64,000 nt of DNA from Acidobacteria bacterium OLB17 (lineage in GTDB: Bacteria; Acidobacteriota; Blastocatellia; Pyrinomonadales; Pyrinomonadaceae): positions 92,260 to 156,259 of the forward strand of contig LLEU01000027.1 of assembly GCA_001567505.1 (NCBI GenBank), read 5' to 3'. Below are positions 21,311 to 27,935 of the stretch, piece after piece (position 1 is the first letter of the stretch; each line of letters opens with the position of its first letter). Below the pieces are notes generated by a model. The model was not told the DNA's origin. It worked only from the letters and a program-made list of their open reading frames with translations, and ran no database searches. The translations under genes and the position numbers were made by a program.

Positions 21311-21477
21311 TTGTGTTGCCGTCCGGTAGGCAGGCCTGTGGGCGCATACACAGGAAAACGAACTTTTTCGCCGCAGAGGCGTTAGATAGTTCGTGGCAAA
21401 CGTGAAGAATGCGTGTGCTGCTCTCGCGCTTTCTTCGGGCAAAAGGCAGTTCAAAGAGCAATAAAAATATAGTCTTG
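21311..21477 (+). promoter_or_regulatory. Structured 5' leader upstream of the LysM lytic transglycosylase
   Basis: Three consecutive stems can be drawn: TGCC/GGCA (21317-21320 with 21329-21332), CCTGTG/CACAGG (21335-21340 with 21349-21354), and a two-part stem CGAACT/AGTTCG (21359-21364 with 21388-21393) enclosing CGCC/GGCG (21369-21372 with 21378-21381, loop GCAGA). Cell-wall hydrolase genes are often controlled by riboswitches, but the sequence does not match the c-di-AMP or c-di-GMP consensus I know. Unclassified. Confidence 0.4.
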
Positions 21478-23277
21478 ATGAAGAAATTCAGGGTCGCCCC
21501 CGCAGCACTTTCGGTCTCACTCTCGCTTTGCGCCGCGATCGGAGCTTCGGCTCAGATCACGGGCACGCGCTCAAGCAACAATACACGCCCGCCCGAGGTC
21601 GCGCGAGCTCAGGCCGACGTGAATTACGTGTTGCTCGAGTCCGGAAAGGCTTTTAAGGAAGGGCTGACCGCGTATTCCCAGGGCCGTTATCAGGATGCCG
21701 GGGCCCGCTTTGACAAGTCCGTCGAAACGTTCCTTTACTCGACGCTTAACATTCAGGGCGAACCGCGTCTTAAGAATTGCTACGATCAGCTCATCGAGAC
21801 CGTTTACCGGATCGAGTATCCTTCCGACAGCCAGATTCCCCAGGTTCGCGGCGTTGCGGCGACCTGCGGTTGGGAAATTGATGCAAAACTCGCAGATCAG
21901 GTCTCGCAGATGGCTCGCCCGGCCGCGAACAATAACGTCGCAGCATCGACCGTCGCGGTCACGAGCGGCCCGAGCGACCCGGCACCGCAAGGCTTCGTGA
22001 ATCAGGAATTCGAACCTTCGCCACTCGACGATCTTGCAAAGCTCGAGTTGACGCCGGAAGAGCAGGCCGTTGACAACAATCCGGTCGCTCAGGAGCAATA
22101 TCAGTATCTGCAGCGTGTCGTCTCGAACAGGTCGCTCGGATTCACCTTTCAGGTGCATCCGATGATCCAGCAGTTCATCAACTACTATCGTGGACGCGGG
22201 CGGACGACCATGGAGGTCGGCCTTTATCGCTCCGGAATGTTCATGTCGATGGCTCGCCGCATTTTCCGCGAAGAGGGCGTTCCGGAGAATGTAGCGTGGC
22301 TTGGCCAGGTCGAAAGCGCCTGGAAGCCGACCGCGTACTCATCCGCCGCCGCATCCGGCCTGTGGCAGTTCATTCCGGGAACCGGTGTCCGCTTTGGCCT
22401 TCAGAGAACGGCTTACGTTGACGAACGCAACAGCTTTGACGAGGCAACACGTGCCTCCGCACGTTATCTTAAGTTCCTTGCTAACCGCTACAACGGCAAC
22501 TGGGAGCTTGCCATGGCCGCATATAACTCGGGCGAAGGCAACGTCGATAGAGCGATCCGACGTGCTGGAGCAGCGAATTTCTGGCTAGCATTCCCGTACC
22601 TGCCGCGCGAGACGCGCAACTACGTGCCAAATATCCTTGCGACGATCCTGATCGCAAATAATCCGAACCAGTACGGCTTTGGACAGATCCGGCCTGCACC
22701 GCCGCTTCGATATGACCGCCTGCGTGTGCCGGCCTCGACGAACCTGAACCTGATCGCGGCGGCCGCTGACACGAGCGTCCAGCTCCTGCGGTATCTGAAC
22801 CCGCATTTGCGTACGAATACGACGCCGCCGGTGCCGTATATCGTGAATGTCCCGCTTGGAAAGGGAAATGAGGTCGCGGCGATCTTCAAGAGGCTGCCTG
22901 CATCGAAAATACCGAGCACTAACCTTGCACGGTCCGTGCACGGCGAGACGTGGCAGTCGATCTCGAACCGCACGGGCGTAAGCGTCGCTGAATTGATGGA
23001 AGCCAATCCGGGAATGAAACATCCGAGCGGAAAGGTCTTCGTTCCTGTTAGCGTCGGCAACCGCGTCGAGGCAACGGCATATACGCGTCCCACGAATCGC
23101 CCCGCGTCGGCGCCTGTGGCTGCGAAGGTACGTATTGTCAAGGCTCGGGCAGGCGATACGGTCGCCAAGATCGCACAGCGTGAGAAGGTCGATGCCGCCG
23201 AGCTTGCAAAGTTCAATGGACTGCTGCCGAACTCGGTGCTTTTCTCCGGGCGTGAGATCAAGATACCGACGAAATAG
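21478..23277 (+). CDS. Secreted lytic murein transglycosylase with LysM repeats (MltD-like)
   Basis: Cleaves peptidoglycan between MurNAc and GlcNAc in the periplasm. The start is ATG 21478 (MKKFRVAPAALSVSLSLCAA, signal peptide cut near GASAQ); the frame is open further upstream but lies in the leader. About 600 residues: an N-terminal low-complexity region, an SLT domain with the catalytic glutamate in WLGQVESAWKPTAYS near residue 275, GLWQFIPGTG and AAYNSGEGNVDRAIRRAG, and two C-terminal LysM repeats (VHGETWQSISNRTGVSVAEL; ARAGDTVAKIAQREKVDAAE). The architecture matches E. coli MltD, though it lacks a lipobox. Followed by a strong terminator. Confidence 0.93.
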   Translation: MKKFRVAPAALSVSLSLCAAIGASAQITGTRSSNNTRPPEVARAQADVNYVLLESGKAFKEGLTAYSQGRYQDAGARFDKSVETFLYSTLNIQGEPRLKNCYDQLIETVYRIEYPSDSQIPQVRGVAATCGWEIDAKLADQVSQMARPAANNNVAASTVAVTSGPSDPAPQGFVNQEFEPSPLDDLAKLELTPEEQAVDNNPVAQEQYQYLQRVVSNRSLGFTFQVHPMIQQFINYYRGRGRTTMEVGLYRSGMFMSMARRIFREEGVPENVAWLGQVESAWKPTAYSSAAASGLWQFIPGTGVRFGLQRTAYVDERNSFDEATRASARYLKFLANRYNGNWELAMAAYNSGEGNVDRAIRRAGAANFWLAFPYLPRETRNYVPNILATILIANNPNQYGFGQIRPAPPLRYDRLRVPASTNLNLIAAAADTSVQLLRYLNPHLRTNTTPPVPYIVNVPLGKGNEVAAIFKRLPASKIPSTNLARSVHGETWQSISNRTGVSVAELMEANPGMKHPSGKVFVPVSVGNRVEATAYTRPTNRPASAPVAAKVRIVKARAGDTVAKIAQREKVDAAELAKFNGLLPNSVLFSGREIKIPTK

Positions 23278-23299
23278 CTTTTAACTCGTCACGCTTTTT

Positions 23300-23341
23300 A
23301 AAGACGCCGGGGCCGCCTAAACTAGTGTCCCCGGCGTCTTT
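23300..23341 (+). terminator. Terminator after the lytic transglycosylase gene
   Basis: A perfect 13-bp stem AAAGACGCCGGGG (23300-23312) / CCCCGGCGTCTTT (23329-23341), with a 16-base loop, 22 bp downstream of the stop. Confidence 0.85.
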
Positions 23342-23354
23342 GCATTTCCATTTC

Positions 23355-23395
23355 AGTTGACATTTCGGTCAACTGTAACTATACTTGTTACAGTT
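23355..23395 (+). promoter_or_regulatory. Promoter and overlapping operator of the Rrf2 regulator gene
   Basis: TTGACA (23357-23362), 17 bp, TATACT (23380-23385): an almost perfect sigma-70 promoter. The -10 is embedded in a perfect 9-bp inverted repeat AACTGTAAC / GTTACAGTT (23371-23379 and 23387-23395, 7-bp spacer), and the -35 lies in a second one, AGTTGAC / GTCAACT (23355-23361 and 23368-23374). The predicted transcript start is almost at the ATG. Strong layout for autorepression by Rrf2. Confidence 0.8.
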
Positions 23396-23830
23396 ATGGC
23401 GGCTAACAGCCAATTCGCGATGGCGGTTCATATCCTGACGCTACTTGCGAGAAAAGGCGACCAAAACTTAAAGTCCGACGCGATCGCCCACAGCGTGAAC
23501 ACGAATCCCGTTGTGATCCGGCGCGTGCTCGGCCAACTTGGGCACGCGGGCCTTGTCGCATCGCAGACCGGTGCATCCGGCGGAACGCGACTCGTTCGCA
23601 CGCCCGAGAATATTTGTCTTGTCGATGTTTATAAGGCCGTTTCGTGCGGCGAGGTCTTTGCTCTGCCGACGCGTCCGGCAAGCCAGGATTGCCCGGTCGG
23701 ACGAAATATCGAATCCGTACTCTGCAATCTCCAGAAGGCGATCGACCGCAGCGTTGCGGAAAAGTTGGGTGAATTTACGCTTGCGCGCGTCCTCGAGATG
23801 ATCGATACCGAGGATGCCGTCGCTGCGTAA
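23396..23830 (+). CDS. Rrf2-family transcriptional regulator
   Basis: 144-residue winged-helix regulator. Start ATG 23396, directly after the operator; the frame is open upstream but that part is the promoter. Visible: the N-terminal helix FAMAVHILTLLARKG, the recognition helix region VNTNPVVIRRVLGQLGHAGL, the wing SQTGASGGTRLVRTPE, and a dimerisation helix. It has three cysteines (SCGEVF, QDCPVG, VLCNLQ) but not the closely spaced triad of IscR/NsrR. The pattern CPVGRNIESVL recalls the YwnA/thiol-sensing type, so it may respond to electrophile or disulfide stress through cysteines rather than an Fe-S cluster (inference). It is followed by redox genes. Confidence 0.93.
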   Translation: MAANSQFAMAVHILTLLARKGDQNLKSDAIAHSVNTNPVVIRRVLGQLGHAGLVASQTGASGGTRLVRTPENICLVDVYKAVSCGEVFALPTRPASQDCPVGRNIESVLCNLQKAIDRSVAEKLGEFTLARVLEMIDTEDAVAA

Positions 23831-23847
23831 AAATTTTTTATTCTTAA

Positions 23848-23868
23848 TTGTAGCAATCTTAGTTACAA
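23848..23868 (+). promoter_or_regulatory. Second Rrf2-type operator, upstream of the thioredoxin-like gene
   Basis: TTGTAGC (23848-23854), 7-bp spacer, GTTACAA (23862-23868): an inverted repeat with one mismatch that matches the inner part TGTAAC-N7-GTTACA of the autoregulatory operator at the same spacing. It lies between the regulator stop (23830) and the next start. Suggests separate or additional control of the downstream genes. Confidence 0.6.
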
Positions 23869-23888
23869 ATATCGATCGGGTGAACAAT

Positions 23889-24500
23889 ATGCGTGAATAT
23901 TTGGAAAGATCAATGACCTTCGAGCAGTATCTTAAACTTATCGACGACTTGCTTGCCGAAGGAAAAACTACCGGCGACGATCAGTCGATATCGAGGACGA
24001 GCTTTGCCTTGTTGAACAGAAAGCGTATCGATAGGATCCTGAAGACATTCATTCCGGACGAGGAGGCCGCCAAGGGCATAACTAAGGTCAGTACGCCCCG
24101 AACATGGTTCGTGCTGACGGAAGGCTGGTGCGGCGATGCGGCACAAAGCGTGCCGGTGATCGAACAGCTCGCGAGCCTGAATCCGCTGATCGAAACGAGG
24201 TACCTCTTGCGGGACGAGAATCTCGAATTGATGGATCAATACCTGGTGAACGGAGCGCGGTCGATACCGAAGCTTATTGCCGTCGAGAACGATACCGACA
24301 AGGTGCTTTGGCATTGGGGGCCGCGGCCTCAGGGTGCGACCGACCTTTTTGCCGAGCTAAAAGCTGCCGGAACGTTGAAGGATGATATTCTCGAAGCGAT
24401 ACAGCGTTGGTACATCGCGGACAAAGGGAATTCGACGGCACGCGAGATCGCCGCTTTGGTGCTTGCGGCCGAGAAAGGCAAGGCGCTTGCCGCAGTTTGA
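23889..24500 (+). CDS. Thioredoxin-like fold protein (Thioredoxin_9-like)
   Basis: About 203 residues. Family features are TFEQYLKLIDDLLAEGKTTG near the start and LTEGWCGDAAQSVPVIEQLA in place of a CxxC site: one cysteine followed by GDA. A proline-containing strand (NGARSIPKLIAVEND) sits where the cis-proline loop would be. A single cysteine suggests a peroxiredoxin-like or bacillithiol/thiol-linked role rather than dithiol exchange, which is inference. Start ATG 23889 is chosen; ATG 23922, with GGAAAG just upstream, is a good alternative. It is 12 bp before the MDR gene and downstream of an Rrf2-type operator. Confidence 0.85.
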   Translation: MREYLERSMTFEQYLKLIDDLLAEGKTTGDDQSISRTSFALLNRKRIDRILKTFIPDEEAAKGITKVSTPRTWFVLTEGWCGDAAQSVPVIEQLASLNPLIETRYLLRDENLELMDQYLVNGARSIPKLIAVENDTDKVLWHWGPRPQGATDLFAELKAAGTLKDDILEAIQRWYIADKGNSTAREIAALVLAAEKGKALAAV

Positions 24501-24512
24501 AGCGAACGGAAT

Positions 24513-25532
24513 ATGAAGGCGTACGAACTCGCGAATTTTGGGCTTGACGAGCTGCGGCTCGCCGATGCGGAGGTGCCCGAGCCGGGCGATGACGAGGTGC
24601 TCGTTAAGATGCATGCCGCTTCGCTGAATTACCGCGACCTGATGGTCGTCTCGGGAAAATACAATCCCCGGATGAAGCTGCCGGTCGTGCCGCTTTCAGA
24701 TGGAGCGGGCGAGATCGTCGCCGTCGGGCGAAACGTCCGGACGCGGAAGCCGGGCGACCGAGTTATGCCGCTGTTCGTGCAGAAGTGGTTCGACGGCAAG
24801 CTTGACGTTGCGGCCTCGAGGAGCTCTCTAGGCGGCGATGCTCGCTCGAATGGCGTTCTGCGTGAGTATGCGGCGTTCAACGAACGGTCGGTCGTCGAGA
24901 TCCCTGGATACCTGAGCAGCGTCGAGGCGGCGACGCTGCCGTGCACTGCGTTGACCGCTTGGCATGCGTTGGTCGAGAGCGGCGGCCTGCAGCCCGGCGA
25001 GGTCGTCCTTACGCAGGGAACCGGCGGCGTTTCGATCTTCGCGATCCAGATCGCGAAGCATTTCGGTGCGAAAGTGATCGCGACGTCATCCTCGGATGCA
25101 AAGATCGACAAGCTGCGTGAGCTTGGCGTTGACCTTGCGATCAACTATGCGGAGACGCCGGATTGGGAGAAGGCGGTGCTCGAGTTCACGGACGGCGTCG
25201 GCGTCGATCATGTTGTCGAGGTCGGCGGTGCCGGAACGATCCAGAAGAGCATTGCGTCCGTACGGATGGGCGGCAATATCGCCTTGATCGGCGCGTTGTC
25301 GGGTGCGGCGTCTGTCGATACGGTGCCGATCTTTATGCGTGCGATACGCCTTCAGGGGGTCTTTGTGGGTTCGAAGGCGATGTTCGAGCGTATGCTCGCG
25401 GAGTTCGCAACGGCGGAGCTGCGGCCTGTCATCGACCGCACGTTCGCCTTTCCGGAAGCTCGGGAAGCATTTCGTTATATGGAACGCGGCGAGCATTTCG
25501 GAAAGATCGTTATCGAGTTCCCGCTGGCGTAG
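24513..25532 (+). CDS. Zinc-independent MDR-family NAD(P)-dependent oxidoreductase (quinone oxidoreductase-like)
   Basis: 339 residues: a GroES-like N-terminal domain (ASLNYRDLMVVSGKYN, PLSDGAGEIVAVGRNV) and a Rossmann domain (VVLTQGTGGVSIFAIQIAKH). The catalytic and structural zinc cysteines of alcohol dehydrogenases are absent, placing it with quinone/enone reductases of the MDR superfamily. These often remove reactive carbonyls with NADPH. It follows the thioredoxin-like gene by 12 bp, so it likely shares its Rrf2-regulated transcript. That fits electrophile defence (inference). Substrate unknown. Confidence 0.88.
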   Translation: MKAYELANFGLDELRLADAEVPEPGDDEVLVKMHAASLNYRDLMVVSGKYNPRMKLPVVPLSDGAGEIVAVGRNVRTRKPGDRVMPLFVQKWFDGKLDVAASRSSLGGDARSNGVLREYAAFNERSVVEIPGYLSSVEAATLPCTALTAWHALVESGGLQPGEVVLTQGTGGVSIFAIQIAKHFGAKVIATSSSDAKIDKLRELGVDLAINYAETPDWEKAVLEFTDGVGVDHVVEVGGAGTIQKSIASVRMGGNIALIGALSGAASVDTVPIFMRAIRLQGVFVGSKAMFERMLAEFATAELRPVIDRTFAFPEAREAFRYMERGEHFGKIVIEFPLA

Positions 25533-25570
25533 TTCGTACGGGAAGTTTCTTGTGGTTCAGGCAGACATTT

Positions 25571-25610
25571 TTGCCTGAGTTGGGTAACATAATATTAAGA
25601 TCGAACGATC
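25571..25610 (+). promoter_or_regulatory. Probable promoter of trxA with a palindrome at the start site
   Basis: TTGCCT (25571-25576), 16 bp, TATTAA (25593-25598). Immediately downstream is the palindrome GATCG-AA-CGATC (25599-25610), placed over the predicted start of transcription. AAGGAG lies 11 bp before ATG 25634. Confidence 0.45.
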
Positions 25611-25633
25611 ATTTTTAAGGAGAAATAGAATAA

Positions 25634-25960
25634 ATGGGTGCATTTGCAAAGGCAGTAACCGACACCGCTTTTGAAGCGGAGGTCTTGAATTCGGATAAGC
25701 CGGTCTTGGTGGATTTTTGGGCGGAGTGGTGTGCTCCCTGCCGGGCGATCGCAGAGTCCGTGGAGGCGGTCGCACAGGATTTTCAGGGAACGGCGGGCGT
25801 TTACAAGTTGAATGTGGATGAGAATCCGGCGGTGTCGAACAAGTACGGCATTCGGAGCATTCCGACGCTGATCGTCTTCAAAGGCGGGCAGGAGCAGGAA
25901 CGCGTCGTGGGCGGCGTAAGCCGTGAGGCATTGTCGAGCCTGATCAAGCGGCACGTTTAG
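25634..25960 (+). CDS. trxA: Thioredoxin
   Basis: 108-residue thioredoxin. The active site reads WAEWCAPCRAIAES, with WCAPC instead of the most common WCGPC, a variant seen in many bacterial thioredoxins. The buried aspartate (VLVDFWAEW) and the cis-proline loop (GIRSIPTLIVFKGGQ) are present. Cytoplasmic, no signal peptide. It has its own probable promoter, 101 bp after the MDR gene, and is followed by a strong hairpin. Confidence 0.96.
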   Translation: MGAFAKAVTDTAFEAEVLNSDKPVLVDFWAEWCAPCRAIAESVEAVAQDFQGTAGVYKLNVDENPAVSNKYGIRSIPTLIVFKGGQEQERVVGGVSREALSSLIKRHV

Positions 25961-26002
25961 GATCGCCCCGCGGCCGCTGAGGCCGGCGATCGGGCAAAAA
26001 TT

Positions 26003-26040
26003 GAGAAGGCCGGGCAAGTTGCCCGGCCTTTCTCGTTTTA
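26003..26040 (+). terminator. Terminator between trxA and the convergent FG-GAP gene
   Basis: Arms GAGAAGGCCGGGC (26003-26015) and GCCCGGCCTTTCTC (26021-26034), loop AAGTT, then GTTTTA. The near-perfect stem can serve both converging genes. Confidence 0.85.
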
Positions 26041-26060
26041 TGTCACTTTCTCCGAAAGGA

Positions 26061-27689
26061 TCAGTGAGCGTTAAAGTTCGCGACCGGATAGTCGCCATTC
26101 TGGCCCCACTCGGTCTGGGCGAGTGCTCCGCTCGAGCTTGTCCTTACGTAGAAGTAGTTCTGCGTAAAGTCAGCATTCGGACGCCAAATGGCGAGATCGG
26201 TCTTGCCGTCGCCATCGTAATCACCCTGCGATACAAAGTCGGTTGCAGACAGGCCCCATATTCCGAAGAACGGTGAATCAGCCGGTGCCGAACTCTTTCG
26301 AACGTACCAATTGATCGCGCCGCTGCTTCCGCGAACGACCGCGAGGTCGGTCTTGCCGTCGCCGTCATAATCTCCTGGGACGATAACGTCGGTAGGGAGG
26401 CCGAAGTAGATCGTGCTGATGGTGCCGGGGCCGTTCAGATACTGCCAATAAACAGCCTGAGGGCCGCCGCCGCGCTGAACCACAAAGTCAGCTGAGCCAT
26501 TGCCGTCAAAGTCGCCGGGTGCGGGGTAGTCGCCGTTCACGCCCCAGGGGACGTAAACGATATTTCCGGTGTTCGGACCGCTGCTTGCACGGTAGAACCA
26601 GAAGCTCTGGTCGCCAGGAGCCACACCGGAGCGATAGACAGCCACGTCGGCCTTGCCATCGCCCGTGTAGTCGTCAACGACGGTGGGGTTGTCACCCGTT
26701 TGGCCAAAGACATCGGTCCTCAGCGTGCTCGTGCCGCTTTCAAAGATGTAGAACGCTGCTACGGTCGGTGCGCCGGGACGCCAAACCGCCACGTCGGACT
26801 TGCTGTCGCCGTCGAAATCGCCCGAGACGAAGAAATCGCTCGCGATGCCGAAGGCGGTTTGCATATCGCCAGAACAGGCCTGTGAAGCACCTGTTGCGTT
26901 GCATCCATACCAAGTGACCTGCCCGTTGCCGCCGCCGCCCGTATTGCGGACGACCGCGTAGTCGGTCTTGCCGTCGCCGTTGTAATCGACGACGTGCTGG
27001 GTCGATACAGCCGGCCCGGACGGCGTATAGCTGAAGGTATCAATACCGATATAGTTCGAGTTGTTTCCGGAAGGGCCGCCGTCAACAACGTAATAGCGAA
27101 ACGCTATGCGGCCGCTCGTCGGGCCCGCAAGGCCGCTGATAGTCAGCGTGTACTCGGTCCAAACTTCAGGATAGTTGTTGCCAAGCGTCGGATTGATGTC
27201 GAGAAGAAGCGTCGAGAAATCACCTACGTCATTCTCTGTCGTTCCGATGTTGGTGCTCGATCCATTTGTCGAAAGGCGCACCTGCATACGATCCGGGAAC
27301 GGATTTGCGGTCGTGGTCCTCGTCCAGAATTTGAACACGTCGCCATTGTTCAATGTGCGGGTCGGGGCGAACAGCCAATTGCTGATCGTGCCAGCTCCGC
27401 CCGTGCTGTTAAAATTGGCACCGATGTACGCCGTGGCCGCTCCCGCCTGGGAAGAGAACACCGTGCTGTTCCCCTGGAACCAACTGGTGACACCGACCGG
27501 ATTGCTGTGGTTTGTCTGCGTCCAACCGGCCGCAGGCAAGGTCGTGATGTCGGCAAAATCCTCAGTGATCGCCTGAGCGTAGATAGAATTTGCGCCAACG
27601 AGCGAAACTCCCGCAATGAAAGCGACTGCAAGAGCGGACGTACGCGCAACGGTGCGCCAGCTCGAAAACAATTCAGAAACTGAAAACAT
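26061..27689 (-). CDS. Secreted protein with choice-of-anchor-type domain and six FG-GAP/VCBS-like repeats
   Basis: 542 residues. Signal peptide with cleavage near SIYAQA. The N-terminal beta-sandwich domain (about 40-230; EDFADITTLPAAGWTQ) resembles the choice-of-anchor J type often found in secreted Blastocatellia proteins. It is followed by six calcium-binding repeats: DYNGDGKTDYAV, DFDGDSKSDVAV, DYTGDGKADVAV, DFDGNGSADFVV, DYDGDGKTDLAV and DYDGDGKTDLAI. These are expected to build a beta-propeller. Start ATG 27689 has a GGAGG. It is closely related in its repeat half to the neighbour at 27936-29702, so the pair arose by tandem duplication. Probably an extracellular binding protein; ligand unknown. 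Confidence 0.88.
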   Translation of the reverse strand: MFSVSELFSSWRTVARTSALAVAFIAGVSLVGANSIYAQAITEDFADITTLPAAGWTQTNHSNPVGVTSWFQGNSTVFSSQAGAATAYIGANFNSTGGAGTISNWLFAPTRTLNNGDVFKFWTRTTTANPFPDRMQVRLSTNGSSTNIGTTENDVGDFSTLLLDINPTLGNNYPEVWTEYTLTISGLAGPTSGRIAFRYYVVDGGPSGNNSNYIGIDTFSYTPSGPAVSTQHVVDYNGDGKTDYAVVRNTGGGGNGQVTWYGCNATGASQACSGDMQTAFGIASDFFVSGDFDGDSKSDVAVWRPGAPTVAAFYIFESGTSTLRTDVFGQTGDNPTVVDDYTGDGKADVAVYRSGVAPGDQSFWFYRASSGPNTGNIVYVPWGVNGDYPAPGDFDGNGSADFVVQRGGGPQAVYWQYLNGPGTISTIYFGLPTDVIVPGDYDGDGKTDLAVVRGSSGAINWYVRKSSAPADSPFFGIWGLSATDFVSQGDYDGDGKTDLAIWRPNADFTQNYFYVRTSSSGALAQTEWGQNGDYPVANFNAH

Positions 27690-27770
27690 ATACTCCCTCC
27701 AATTCTTAGGCAGATAAAAATACCGGCCGGTTTTAACGAAAAGATCCTAAATGTACAAACTTACTCGATT

Positions 27771-27799
27771 ACTATAGGCGCAAGTCGGATTTTGGTCAA
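27771..27799 (-). promoter_or_regulatory. Sigma-70-type promoter for the FG-GAP gene ending at 26061
   Basis: On the minus strand TTGACC (27799-27794), 17 bp, TATAGT (27776-27771), about 80 bp upstream of ATG 27689. Confidence 0.65.
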
Positions 27800-27872
27800 C
27801 CTTTACAGTAGTTAATAATGAGAAAATTCCTGGCTGGGCGACCTTGAGACGAGGCGTTCCGAGAAAGGATAA

Positions 27873-27904
27873 GGGCCGCCGACCGAAAAATGGTCGAACG
27901 GCCC
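27873..27904 (-). terminator. Probable terminator of the upstream FG-GAP paralogue
   Basis: GGGCCG/CGGCCC (27873-27878 with 27899-27904) with an inner GACC/GGTC stem. On the minus strand it is followed by TTATCCTTTCT. It lies about 30 bp past the stop of the gene ending at 27936. Confidence 0.6.
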
Positions 27905-27935
27905 TCGTTCCGTTCAAAAAAGCCGACGATCGGCG

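Noticed and set aside
21317..21354. c-di-GMP-I (GEMM) riboswitch
   Set aside because: CCGGTAGGCAGG recalls the 3' part of GEMM, but the upstream half of the motif is absent.
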